DNA of 27,838 nt, from the NCBI GenBank assembly GCA_050942825.1, contig JBMNOA010000022.1:1-27838 (forward strand). Direction: 5' to 3'. The translations under genes and the position numbers were made by a program. This stretch comes from CAYRML01 sp050942825 (GTDB lineage: Bacteria > Bacillota > Dehalobacteriia > UBA4068). The notes beneath the pieces were generated by a model. It saw only the letters and a program-made list of their open reading frames with translations, was not told the origin of the DNA and did not search any database. Below, piece by piece: positions 1 through 7,045 of this stretch; positions within the stretch are counted from its first letter, which is position 1, and each line of letters opens with the position of its first letter.

Positions 1-1446
1 GCCGTTACGGCAGGACGGCATTTCGACGAGCTGAACCCGCAGGACGCAGAAACCGTGCGCTATGCCTGCGCCGACAGCGATTATACACTGCGGCTGTATC
101 ACAGGTTCAACGACTGGTTTGATAAAAACCTGCCCGGTCACCGAACCATTGCGGAGCGGGTCGAGGCGCCCACGGCGGTTTACTGCGGCATGATGAGATA
201 CAACGGCGTGCCGGTGGATGTGGCGGCGATGAAAGAAAAACAGAACGAAGCCCTAAGGAAGCTGACTGCCCTTCGCGCGGAGCTTGACGAGATGACCGGC
301 GGCGTGGATATCGGGGCGAACGCCTCGACGTCGGCGTTCAAGCAGTACCTTTTTAGTGACCTTGGCCTTCCGGTGCTTAAAACAACAGAGAAGCATCAGG
401 AGGCGGCGGACGATGCCGCCATGCAGATGCTGAAAGAATGGTGCGCCGAGAACAATCCCGGCCTTGTTCGCCTGTTTGAACTGGTGCAGGAATACCGCAA
501 GTGGGGCAAGCTGAAAAGCACATACATCGACGGATACCTGACGCATATCAACAGCGCCACGGGGCGCATCCATCCCGACCTCATGCCGCTGGGCACGGAG
601 ACTGGCCGCTTCGCCTCAAGGAACCCGAATATGCAAAACTGCCCGCTCAAGGATAACGACCCGATTGGCGTCCGCAAATTTATCGCCGCGCCAAAAGGCG
701 GTCTGCTCATATCGCTGGACTTTTCGCAAATCGAGCTGCGAGTCGGCGCGTTTTACTGCAGGGACAAACGTATGCTGGAAACCTATCGAACAGGCGGCGA
801 CATCCATGCTCAGACCACGTCCGTCATTTACCGCATTCCTTTTGAAGAGGCGGCAGACAAAAACGCCCCGCATTATAAAGAGCGCAGAACCATCGCAAAG
901 AACTGCAATTTCGGCGTGTTCTACGGCCTGTTCCCTACCGGCTTGCAGAGGACACTGAAATTCAAGGCTGGCCTGAATCCAACTTTGTCTGACTGTGAGG
1001 CCATCATTCAAAACTTGAAAGCGGGATACCCCGGCCTGACGCGCTGGCAGGAAGAAACGAAAAAGCGGGCTGCTGTAAGCTGCTATACGGAAACATGGCT
1101 GGGCAGAAGAAGATACCTGCCGGGAATTCGGTCATACGATTGGGGCCGACGCGCCTTTGCCGAGCGCTGCGCATTGAACACGCCTGTTCAGGGCACCGCG
1201 GCGGATATATTGAAGCTCGCGCTCGGGCGTATCGTCTCCGGCCTATCCGAAAGGCCGTGGCTGAAACCGCTGTTGCAGATACACGACGAACTGGTCTTTG
1301 AACTGCCGGAAGATAAGGCGGACGAAGCAGTTGCCTATATAAAACAGTGTATGGAAACACAGCCCTTCCCTGAATTTGACGTACCCATCGTGGCTGAAGC
1401 CTCGATCGGGAGAAATTTCGGCGAAATGAAAGAAATGGAGGATTGA
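1..1446 (+). CDS. Phage DNA polymerase I (family A), 5'-truncated by the window edge
   Basis: Replicative DNA polymerase of the phage, with 3'-5' proofreading and polymerase domains. The frame is open to base 1, so the gene starts upstream; the GTG at 55 is internal. At the left edge YACADSDYT matches the third exonuclease motif (Tyr and Asp, metal-binding). The three family A polymerase motifs are all present: motif A DFSQIELR (718-741), motif B with Arg, Lys and FGVFYG (883-927), and motif C QIHDELVFE (1276-1302), where HDE carries the catalytic acid. The polymerase domain therefore looks intact and active. The gene ends 4 bp before the next start, and its GGAGG near 1438 serves as that gene's ribosome binding site. 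Family assignment is firm; a replicative role is inferred from the neighbouring primase-helicase. Confidence 0.95.
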   Translation, partial: AVTAGRHFDELNPQDAETVRYACADSDYTLRLYHRFNDWFDKNLPGHRTIAERVEAPTAVYCGMMRYNGVPVDVAAMKEKQNEALRKLTALRAELDEMTGGVDIGANASTSAFKQYLFSDLGLPVLKTTEKHQEAADDAAMQMLKEWCAENNPGLVRLFELVQEYRKWGKLKSTYIDGYLTHINSATGRIHPDLMPLGTETGRFASRNPNMQNCPLKDNDPIGVRKFIAAPKGGLLISLDFSQIELRVGAFYCRDKRMLETYRTGGDIHAQTTSVIYRIPFEEAADKNAPHYKERRTIAKNCNFGVFYGLFPTGLQRTLKFKAGLNPTLSDCEAIIQNLKAGYPGLTRWQEETKKRAAVSCYTETWLGRRRYLPGIRSYDWGRRAFAERCALNTPVQGTAADILKLALGRIVSGLSERPWLKPLLQIHDELVFELPEDKADEAVAYIKQCMETQPFPEFDVPIVAEASIGRNFGEMKEMED

Positions 1447-1450
1447 ACGT

Positions 1451-1654
1451 ATGAATATTCCGCAGGTTTTTAGGAATACGGAATTTGGCGAACTTAATGT
1501 TCTCGTTATTGATGGGAAGGAATACTTCCCCGCAACGGATTGCGCAAGGATGCTGGGATACAGCAACCCGCACAAGGCGTTGACGGATCATTGCAGGTAC
1601 CTAACGAAACGTGAGGTACCGCATGTAATCGAACGTCAACAGAAAAGCGCATAG
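1451..1654 (+). pseudogene. Truncated Bro-N (BRO family) antirepressor remnant
   Basis: This 67-residue product starts like phage antirepressors of the BRO family: a Bro-N fold with the stretch VLVIDGKEYFPATDCARMLGY followed by SNPHKALTDHC, which is characteristic. Full Bro-N domains are around 100 residues and usually carry a second DNA-binding or ANT/KilA-C domain. Here the reading frame stops soon after the 'CRYLTKREVPH' segment, so the last part of the domain and any C-terminal domain are missing. Only 15 bp separate its stop from the next gene, so the missing part is not present in another frame. It could be a relic or a small protein that still binds DNA. Family call is good; function is doubtful. 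Confidence 0.7.
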
Positions 1655-1669
1655 ACAGGAGGTAACACC

Positions 1670-2089
1670 ATGAGCGTCAGCAAGTTTAACGCGGAAGGAT
1701 ATTATGACCCCACAGCGTATGAAGCGCTGCTCCGGATCGAGCGGGAATCAAAAACACCTTGCCGGCCGAAGGTGTTCATCTGCAGTCCATATACCGGGGA
1801 TACAGAGCGGAATGTTGAAAACGCCCGCCGCTATTGCGCATTTGCCGTGCGGTCAGGGTATACCCCCTTCGCGCCGCATTTGTTCTACCCGCAGTTTCTG
1901 TCGGACGACGACGCGGAAGAACGCGAGCTTGGAATATCCATGGGGCTGGCGTTTCTGGACGTCTGTAAGGAATGCTGGGTGTTCGGCAGCGTGATATCGA
2001 GCGGCATGGCCGCCGAGATTGAGCGGGCAAAGAAGCGAGGCATCCCGATCCGGTATTTCAACGGCCGGTGCGAGGAGGTGTCCGGATGA
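1670..2089 (+). CDS. DUF4406 protein (nucleoside deoxyribosyltransferase-like fold)
   Basis: A 139-residue protein of the DUF4406 family, related in fold to nucleoside 2-deoxyribosyltransferases. The signature VFICSPYTGD near residues 35-45 is the nucleotide-binding-like loop, followed by NVENARRYC, a GYTPFAPHLFYPQFL segment and a C-terminal SSGMAAEIERAKKRGIPIRYF helix-strand. Such genes are common in the replication module of clostridial and lactococcal phages, and a role in nucleotide metabolism is plausible but not shown. The ATG follows a textbook AGGAGGT site. Its TGA overlaps the ATG of the primase gene (ATGA), indicating translational coupling. Confidence 0.8.
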   Translation: MSVSKFNAEGYYDPTAYEALLRIERESKTPCRPKVFICSPYTGDTERNVENARRYCAFAVRSGYTPFAPHLFYPQFLSDDDAEERELGISMGLAFLDVCKECWVFGSVISSGMAAEIERAKKRGIPIRYFNGRCEEVSG

Positions 2090-4620
2090 GCTTTCCGCAG
2101 GAATTAATGAGCAGAAAGCAATGGGTGTGCTGGCGGCTTGTGCCCGATAAGGACGGCAAGGACAAAAAGGTGCCGTTCAACCCTAAAACGGGCAGGCCTG
2201 CGGCGTCCAACAACCCGGCTACATGGGCGGATTACGCCACCGCCGCCGGCGCGATGGAGCGATACGGATTTACGGGGCTTGGCTTCATGTTCTCAAAGGA
2301 CGACGGCCTCGTGGGCGTGGACGTCGACCACTGCTATGACCCCGCGACACAGACGTTCAACGATACCGCCAAGGCCATCATCGCGAGGCAGCCGACATAC
2401 ACCGAGTTTTCGCCCTCCGGCACCGGCGTCCATCTTTTCTACAAAGGCAGGATGCCGGGTTACGGCAATAAAAACACGAAAACCGGCGTGGAGATGTACG
2501 AGCATACACGGTATTTCGCCATGACCGGTAAAAAGGCGGACGGCGCGACGGACGCCATCGCCCAGGACAACGGAACGCTGAAATGGATTCACGAGACGTA
2601 TATCCGCTCCCCCAAGCGGCAAAAGAAAAAATCAAAAAAGAACGCGGCTGTGCCGCTTTCCGACGACGCCCTTCTGGAAATTGCCCAGAATGCGGAAAAC
2701 GGCGAAGCATTCTCGAAGCTTTGGGCCGGAAGCTGGCAGGGCGATTACGCCAGCCAATCGGAGGCGGATATGGCGCTCTGCTGCAAGCTCGCGTTCTGGT
2801 CGGGCAAGGACAAAGATCAGATGGACAGGCTGTTCAGGCAAAGCGGTCTGTTCCGCGAGAAATGGGACGCGCGGCACCATTCGAACGGCGCGACCTACGG
2901 CGAGGAAACGCTGGACAAGGCCTGCGAGCTCACCGAAGACGTCTACGCGCCTGGCGGCAATGCGCCAATATATGAGTACAAAGGCCAGTACTTCCGCACC
3001 AAAGGCGAGAACACCTATCCCATCACGAACTTCGTGTTCGTGCCGGTGGAGATGATCGTCGCCGAGGACGAAACACAGCTTACCGCTGACCTTATAACCA
3101 CACGCGGCGAAACCTACCGGCTGACCTTTATGACCGCCGATTTTGCCAACCAGCAAAAGTTCAAGAACGCGCTCAACCGGCGCACCATCGCTCTTAGCTA
3201 TACCGGCTCGGACGGCGATCTGGAGCTGCTCAAGGCGTATGTTTCCGAGCTTGATTGGCCGACGAAAACCGGCGTCAAAGCGATGGGCATTTATGAGCGC
3301 GGCGGCGGCGCGGTTTTCGTGACGACAAACGGCGCTGTGAACGCGTCCGGCGATGCCGTTTTTGACATCATACAGCTCGAAAAGTACCGCGGCATTGAAA
3401 GCGGGATATTGAAAGCAAAGCCGTTGACGAAAGACCAGCTGCGGCAGCTCGGCGGGCGGCTCATGACCTACAACGAACCGGCGAAAACCGTTTCTATCCT
3501 CGCGTGGATGGCGGGATGTTTCGTCAAAGCGCGTTTGCGAGAAAAGGGCGTCAAGTTTCCGCATCTCATGCTCATCGGCGAGGCGGGCAGCGGCAAAAGC
3601 AACACGCTGGAGCGTGTCATCATGCCTGTGTTCTCACGCTCGAAAATCGTTGCCGCCGGGCAGACGACGGCATTCACGCTAATGAAGGACGCGGCGTCCT
3701 CCAATACCGTTCCTATGGCACTGGATGAGTTCAAGCCTTCGAAGATCGACAGGTTTCGCCTTGACGCCCTGCTCAACCATTTCCGCAACAGCTATGACGG
3801 GCAGGAAGGCATCCGCGGCCGCGCCGATCAGAGCGTCGCGAGCTATGAGCTTCTCGCCCCGCTTGTCGTGGCCGGTGAGGAAGCGGCGGACGAAGCGGCC
3901 GTCAGGGAGCGCAGCATTGAACTGCTGTTTTCAAAAAAAGACCTGAAAACGGCGGAATGCCGCGTGGCGTTTCATTGGCTATGCGCTCATACCGGGCTGC
4001 TTTGCGGCTTCGGGCGCAGCTTGCTGGACACAGCCCTTATGACCGAATACGCCGATGCATACGGCTGGTATGAGGACGGCCTTGGCGCGTTTACGAAGGA
4101 GTTCCCGTCGAGAGTCGTCAACAACCTTGCCTGCCTCACGGCGGGCCTGAGGCTAATAGAAAAGCTGTGCCGGGACTTTGGCCTTAGCTGGCACGAGGTG
4201 TTTCCGTTCGGCATGGAAGACTGCGGCAGGTATATCGAATACGCGGCAAAGGAGTATCTGCTGGACGGTGGAACAAGCAACAAAAGCGTCGTGGAGCAGA
4301 CTCTGGAGATCATGTCGCGCATGGGGCTGGACCCCAGAAACGAATACGCCATTCTTGAGAACGGCAAGGTGCTGGCGCTCTGGCTCAATCACATCTACGA
4401 CCGGTATACAAAATACCGTAAGGATTACGCCATAGCCGGTGAAACGCTGACCTACGCACAGTTCAAAAAACAGCTTCAGCACTCGGATTATTATCTGGAG
4501 AGCAATATATCAAAACGGCTTGGGTCGGATGTAAGAAAGGTCTGGACGCTGAATTTCGAGCTGCTGTCGGCGCGCTGTGACGTCTCGGGATTTGAGATTA
4601 CGGAGGTGGAACCCCTGTGA
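2086..4620 (+). CDS. Phage primase-polymerase/helicase (PrimPol plus P-loop NTPase)
   Basis: An 844-residue protein predicted to make primers and unwind DNA at the phage fork. The N-terminal part is a bifunctional primase/polymerase domain: RKQWVCWRL and KVPFNP near the start, the metal-binding acid pair in GVDVDH (Asp79 and Asp81), and SPSGTGVHLFYKG around residue 115. A Lys-rich linker (RQKKKSKKN) follows. The C-terminal half is a phage/plasmid helicase-type NTPase with the Walker A loop GEAGSGKSN (residues 498-506), and LDEF further on is a likely Walker B. I chose ATG 2086 because it overlaps the preceding stop as ATGA and has GAGGAGG at 2071-2077; an upstream GTG would extend by six residues. 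The candidate origin repeats follow directly after its stop. Confidence 0.88.
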   Translation: MSFPQELMSRKQWVCWRLVPDKDGKDKKVPFNPKTGRPAASNNPATWADYATAAGAMERYGFTGLGFMFSKDDGLVGVDVDHCYDPATQTFNDTAKAIIARQPTYTEFSPSGTGVHLFYKGRMPGYGNKNTKTGVEMYEHTRYFAMTGKKADGATDAIAQDNGTLKWIHETYIRSPKRQKKKSKKNAAVPLSDDALLEIAQNAENGEAFSKLWAGSWQGDYASQSEADMALCCKLAFWSGKDKDQMDRLFRQSGLFREKWDARHHSNGATYGEETLDKACELTEDVYAPGGNAPIYEYKGQYFRTKGENTYPITNFVFVPVEMIVAEDETQLTADLITTRGETYRLTFMTADFANQQKFKNALNRRTIALSYTGSDGDLELLKAYVSELDWPTKTGVKAMGIYERGGGAVFVTTNGAVNASGDAVFDIIQLEKYRGIESGILKAKPLTKDQLRQLGGRLMTYNEPAKTVSILAWMAGCFVKARLREKGVKFPHLMLIGEAGSGKSNTLERVIMPVFSRSKIVAAGQTTAFTLMKDAASSNTVPMALDEFKPSKIDRFRLDALLNHFRNSYDGQEGIRGRADQSVASYELLAPLVVAGEEAADEAAVRERSIELLFSKKDLKTAECRVAFHWLCAHTGLLCGFGRSLLDTALMTEYADAYGWYEDGLGAFTKEFPSRVVNNLACLTAGLRLIEKLCRDFGLSWHEVFPFGMEDCGRYIEYAAKEYLLDGGTSNKSVVEQTLEIMSRMGLDPRNEYAILENGKVLALWLNHIYDRYTKYRKDYAIAGETLTYAQFKKQLQHSDYYLESNISKRLGSDVRKVWTLNFELLSARCDVSGFEITEVEPL

Positions 4621-4632
4621 AACCCGGTATTT

Positions 4633-4874
4633 GTAACCTTTTCGGGCAAAATGTAACCTCTCCGGCGGTAAAGGTTACACAAAAGGTTACGCCCAAAACT
4701 GCTATATATGGGCACAATTTGGGGTTTCCTTATGAAATGTAACCTTGTAACCTCAAAAATTAAGGCTATACACGCGAGAGCATACACACGCGTGCGTGCG
4801 CGTGCGCGTGCGCGCGTATATACGTGAACCTCTATATTTTGAGGTTATATGGTTACAAAGGCCAAAAAGGTTAC
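4633..4874. repeat. Iteron-like cluster of GTAACC/GGTTAC repeats
   Basis: Eight exact copies of the hexamer occur in 242 bp. Plus orientation: 4633, 4653, 4739 and 4747. Minus orientation: 4673, 4685, 4851 and 4869 (first bases). Most extend to GTAACCTT/C or AAGGTTAC. Two degenerate copies (GTGAACCTC at 4824 and GAGGTTAT at 4841) form a further inverted pair. TGTAACC at 4652-4658 and GGTTACA at 4673-4679 make a perfect inverted repeat. About 0.1 copies would be expected by chance. The last two copies overlap an alternative, less likely N-terminal extension of the VRR-NUC gene. Confidence 0.85.
4780..4826. repeat. 47-bp alternating purine-pyrimidine tract (Z-DNA-prone)
   Basis: From 4780 to 4826 every base alternates between purine and pyrimidine without interruption. 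It consists mainly of GT/CG dinucleotides with a short TATATA near the 3' end. CG and TG alternation is the classic sequence for left-handed Z-DNA under negative supercoiling. The tract lies within the repeat cluster, between the two groups of GTAACC sites. Confidence 0.9.
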
Positions 4875-4887
4875 AAAGGAGGAGACT

Positions 4888-5172
4888 GTGTCCGAAAAAG
4901 AACTGGCTGCAAAAATACTGCGTTATCTCAAGACCGTACCCGGATGCTTTGCGTGGAAGACGCACGGCGGTATGTACGGTACGGCGGGTTTGCCCGACAT
5001 CGTCGCCTGCATTGCCGGCAGGTTCTATGCCTTTGAAGTCAAAACACCCGTGGGCAAAACAACGAAACTGCAAGAGGCAACGATACGTAAAATCCTCGCC
5101 TGCGGCGGCACCGCTGTGGTCGTTCGCTCGATTGACGAGGTGCGGGCTGTAATACGCGGCTCCCTGCAATGA
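4888..5172 (+). CDS. VRR-NUC domain nuclease
   Basis: A 94-residue single-domain nuclease of the VRR-NUC branch of the PD-(D/E)XK superfamily, found alone in many phages and fused in eukaryotic FAN1. Catalytic residues are visible: Asp37 in GLPDIVA, Glu50 and Lys52 in FEVKTP, with the conserved GK-T-LQ segment after it. It probably cuts branched or flapped DNA during phage replication or recombination. I chose GTG 4888 because AAAGGAGGAG (4875-4884) sits five to six bases upstream. An in-frame ATG at 4849 would add 13 residues encoded by the repeat units and lacks a comparable ribosome site. In many related phages an SNF2-type helicase follows this gene; none is here. Confidence 0.88.
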   Translation: MSEKELAAKILRYLKTVPGCFAWKTHGGMYGTAGLPDIVACIAGRFYAFEVKTPVGKTTKLQEATIRKILACGGTAVVVRSIDEVRAVIRGSLQ

Positions 5173-5278
5173 TTTTGAAAACAACGCTCTCTGCAAAAAG
5201 TACAACATGACGTGGATACAATGCTTCTCCGCTTCATCGATGCGCCATATGGCCAATTTTGATGAAGGAGCGAAATGT

Positions 5279-5497
5279 ATGGATACACCTTATGAAAATC
5301 TGGCGAACGCCATTATCCTGCAGGCGGTGAAAGACTACCGGAAGGCGCTGCGTATCTTGTCCCGTTACCCCTACAACCGGCCGGCGCAATACGAGCTCGG
5401 GAGTATCGAGCGGTTCTTCCGCTCCCGCTGGTTCGGCGTCCTCACCCATCTCGACCCGGAGCTGCTAATCCATAGGCTGCGTGAGGAGGCGGCGTGA
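5279..5497 (+). CDS. Small conserved-type phage protein, unknown function
   Basis: A 72-residue protein I cannot assign to a named family. It starts MDTPYENLANAIILQAVKDYR, is predicted largely helical, has several Arg and aromatic residues (RFFRSRWFGVL) and ends in an amphipathic helix. Short proteins of this kind commonly precede the DUF1492 regulator in clostridial phages. The ATG at 5279 has AAGGAG at 5265-5270; an upstream ATG at 5207 would add 24 residues without a ribosome site. The next gene starts 2 bp after its stop. No membrane segment or metal-binding cysteines are seen. Confidence 0.6.
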   Translation: MDTPYENLANAIILQAVKDYRKALRILSRYPYNRPAQYELGSIERFFRSRWFGVLTHLDPELLIHRLREEAA

Positions 5498-5498
5498 C

Positions 5499-5936
5499 AT
5501 GAACGCGAAAGAATATCTCTCCCAGGCATACAGGCTCGATCTTCGCATCCAAAGCAAGAAGAATCAGATCGCATCGCTGGAAAGCATGGCTATGAACTGC
5601 ACGCCTGTCCTCACGGGAATGCCCCATAACCCCAGCCCTTGCGTATCTCCGATGGCAGACACCGTCTGCAGGATCGTTGACATCAAAAACGATTTAAAAA
5701 AAGATCTGACCCAACTTCTGAATTACAAGATAAGCATCCTTGAGATAATCCGCGGCGTCAGAAATCCCGAATACCAGCTGATTCTTGAGAAGCGCTATCT
5801 CTGTTATCAGCAGTGGGAGGAGATTGCCGGCGACCTAAATTACTCCGTAAGCTGGGTGCTGAAGCTTCACCGTAAAGCCCTCAGGGCGGTGGATGTGGTC
5901 ATGGCCGGAAAGGAAAAGATAAATGAGCTGGCGTGA
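5499..5936 (+). CDS. DUF1492 family sigma-70-region-4-like phage regulator
   Basis: A 145-residue protein of the DUF1492 type, widespread in phages of Bacillota and related in outline to the late activators RinA and ArpU. The N-terminal half is helical and likely coiled (LDLRIQSKKNQIASLESMA, then IKNDLKKDLTQLLNYK). The C-terminal part looks like a sigma-70 region 4 helix-turn-helix: EKRYLCYQQWEEIAGDL and YSVSWVLKLHRKAL. It is the best candidate in the window for activating the late genes that begin about 750 bp downstream. ATG 5499 is supported by GAGGAGG at 5483-5489; the upstream GTG at 5481 would overlap the previous gene. Its last codons overlap the next gene by 14 bp. Confidence 0.75.
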   Translation: MNAKEYLSQAYRLDLRIQSKKNQIASLESMAMNCTPVLTGMPHNPSPCVSPMADTVCRIVDIKNDLKKDLTQLLNYKISILEIIRGVRNPEYQLILEKRYLCYQQWEEIAGDLNYSVSWVLKLHRKALRAVDVVMAGKEKINELA

Positions 5937-6576
5937 AGCAATGGAAGACGGCATTCCTGTCGGCAGAGACAGCAGGAAATACAGCTGTTATTATCCGCCC
6001 TGCCACATCTGCGGCGCACCGGTTTATAGCTGGTCGTATATTCGCGGCGCTCAATACACCTGCAAGGACTGCAGGACTGAACTGGTGCGGCAGGCGCGCG
6101 AAGAAGGCAACGCGATCAGCGCGGATAAGAAGCAGAAGAAGCTGGAGGATGCCGTCAAGCGCATCTGCAAGGTTACCGACATCGCACCGTATAAGGATGC
6201 CATCCGTTTGGTAACGCAGAACCTAAACAGGCGCGGATGGTATCAGAGCACGGAAGAAATAATGGTGGCGCTTGAGATTATCCGTCGCGGCATCAAAGCA
6301 TACCATCAGGTTCGAATCTTTGAGTACGCCGTAGACTTCATCCTGCCTGACATGAAGGTGGCCCTGGAGATTGACGGTAAGATTTATCATGGCAAAGACA
6401 AGCTGGAATACCAGAGCGTCCGGGACGATGTCATCATGTACAAGCTGGGCGAAGGTTGGGAGATGATTCGAATCTCTACCGACAACATCAATCAGAACGT
6501 CACCAGACTGATTCCCGGCATCAACGCTGTTCTTGTCAGACGCAGCACTACGAGGAAGATAGTAAAATCCACATAA
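5923..6576 (+). CDS. Zinc-ribbon plus Vsr/DUF559-like PD-(D/E)XK endonuclease
   Basis: A 217-residue protein with two recognisable parts. The N-terminus carries a CxxC pair at Cys27/Cys30 and another at Cys47/Cys50, a probable zinc ribbon. After a helical middle, residues 130-190 resemble the very-short-patch-repair/DUF559 nuclease fold: VDFILPDMKVALEIDG gives Asp138, Glu149 and Asp151, then a His at 156, RDD at 167-169 and a terminal strand (WEMIRIST). It probably nicks or cuts DNA; substrate unknown. ATG 5923 overlaps the regulator gene by 14 bp and has AAGGAAAAG just upstream. Base composition is somewhat poorer in GC than the late genes. Nuclease fold is likely, biological role open. Confidence 0.68.
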   Translation: MSWREAMEDGIPVGRDSRKYSCYYPPCHICGAPVYSWSYIRGAQYTCKDCRTELVRQAREEGNAISADKKQKKLEDAVKRICKVTDIAPYKDAIRLVTQNLNRRGWYQSTEEIMVALEIIRRGIKAYHQVRIFEYAVDFILPDMKVALEIDGKIYHGKDKLEYQSVRDDVIMYKLGEGWEMIRISTDNINQNVTRLIPGINAVLVRRSTTRKIVKST

Positions 6577-6582
6577 GTCCAC

Positions 6583-6611
6583 TTGAGCGCAATTGGATTT
6601 TTGAATAGGAT
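6583..6611 (+). promoter_or_regulatory. Weak candidate late promoter
   Basis: TTGAGC (6583-6588) and TAGGAT (6606-6611) are separated by 17 bp in the gap between the early and late blocks. Both boxes are imperfect. If used, transcription would start around 6618 and meet the hairpin at 6636 almost at once, a layout known from antitermination-controlled late operons. The position is suggestive, the sequence match is weak. Confidence 0.25.
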
Positions 6612-6635
6612 ATGATTGAGAAACAGTATTATCTA

Positions 6636-6670
6636 AGCCTTGCGGGAGACCTCCGCGGGGCTTTTTCTTT
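6636..6670 (+). terminator. Intrinsic terminator-like hairpin before the late genes
   Basis: AGCCTTGCGGG (6636-6646) can pair with CTCCGCGGGGCT-type sequence up to 6662 (about ten to eleven pairs, including G-U pairs), followed by TTTTCTTT. It lies between the PD-(D/E)XK gene and the HNH gene and would end early transcription. Confidence 0.7.
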
Positions 6671-6685
6671 ACCCGGAGGATGGCA

Positions 6686-7045
6686 ATGCCATGTAAACCC
6701 AAACGCCCCTGCTCCTCCCCCGGCTGCCCGAGGCTGACGGACGGGCGGTTCTGCGAGGAGCACGCCAAACTGGAAGCCCAGCGGTACGAACGCTACTGCC
6801 GCGACCCTGCAACAAAAAAACGCTACGGCAGGACGTGGGAACGTATCCGTGACCGGTACATCAAGGCGCACCCCTTGTGCGAGCGGTGCGCAAAGAACGG
6901 AAAGATATCCCCCGCGGAGGAGGTGCACCACATCAAGCCGCTGTCTAACGGCGGAACAAACGACGAGGACAACCTCATGAGCCTGTGCAAGAGCTGCCAT
7001 TCCGAGATTACCGCACGCGAAGGCGGGCGCTGGCGGAGACGGTAG
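6686..7045 (+). CDS. HNH endonuclease (packaging-associated)
   Basis: A 119-residue HNH nuclease. In HK97-type cos phages such a protein sits next to the terminase and is needed for cutting at the cohesive end. Visible motifs: His81-His82 in EVHHIKPLSNGG, Asn96 in DEDN, His105 in CHSE, and a structural zinc site from Cys65/Cys68 and Cys101/Cys104. The N-terminus has further Cys residues (RPC, GCP, RFCEEH) that may form a second small zinc knuckle, as is usual in this family. ATG 6686 is preferred to ATG 6680, since CGGAGG (6674-6679) is then 6 bp away. The gene is followed by the candidate cos stretch and TerS. Confidence 0.93.
   Translation: MPCKPKRPCSSPGCPRLTDGRFCEEHAKLEAQRYERYCRDPATKKRYGRTWERIRDRYIKAHPLCERCAKNGKISPAEEVHHIKPLSNGGTNDEDNLMSLCKSCHSEITAREGGRWRRR

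Larger units (their letters stand above)
4621..4887. other. Non-coding segment between primase-helicase and VRR-NUC: candidate replication origin or operator region
   Basis: I find no convincing gene in this stretch. It holds repeated GTAACC/GGTTAC words on both strands, a 47-bp alternating purine-pyrimidine tract, AT-rich patches such as GCTATATATG (4701-4710), and a CCCAAA...TTTGGG inverted repeat (4692-4697 and 4718-4723). Iterated short sites next to a phage primase-helicase are typical of replication origins or of a regulator's operator cluster. Which of the two is inference; neither an initiator protein nor a promoter is identifiable here. Confidence 0.5.

Noticed and set aside
4753..5256. 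Reverse-strand open frame of 167 codons over the repeat region and VRR-NUC
   Set aside because: It contains a long stretch of ACACGC-derived Arg/Thr repeats from the alternating tract and runs opposite to a supported nuclease gene.
5207..5278. Palindrome GCCATATGGC and the ATG at 5207 as start of the small protein gene
   Set aside because: The palindrome is short and isolated. ATG 5279 has a properly spaced AAGGAG while 5207 has none.
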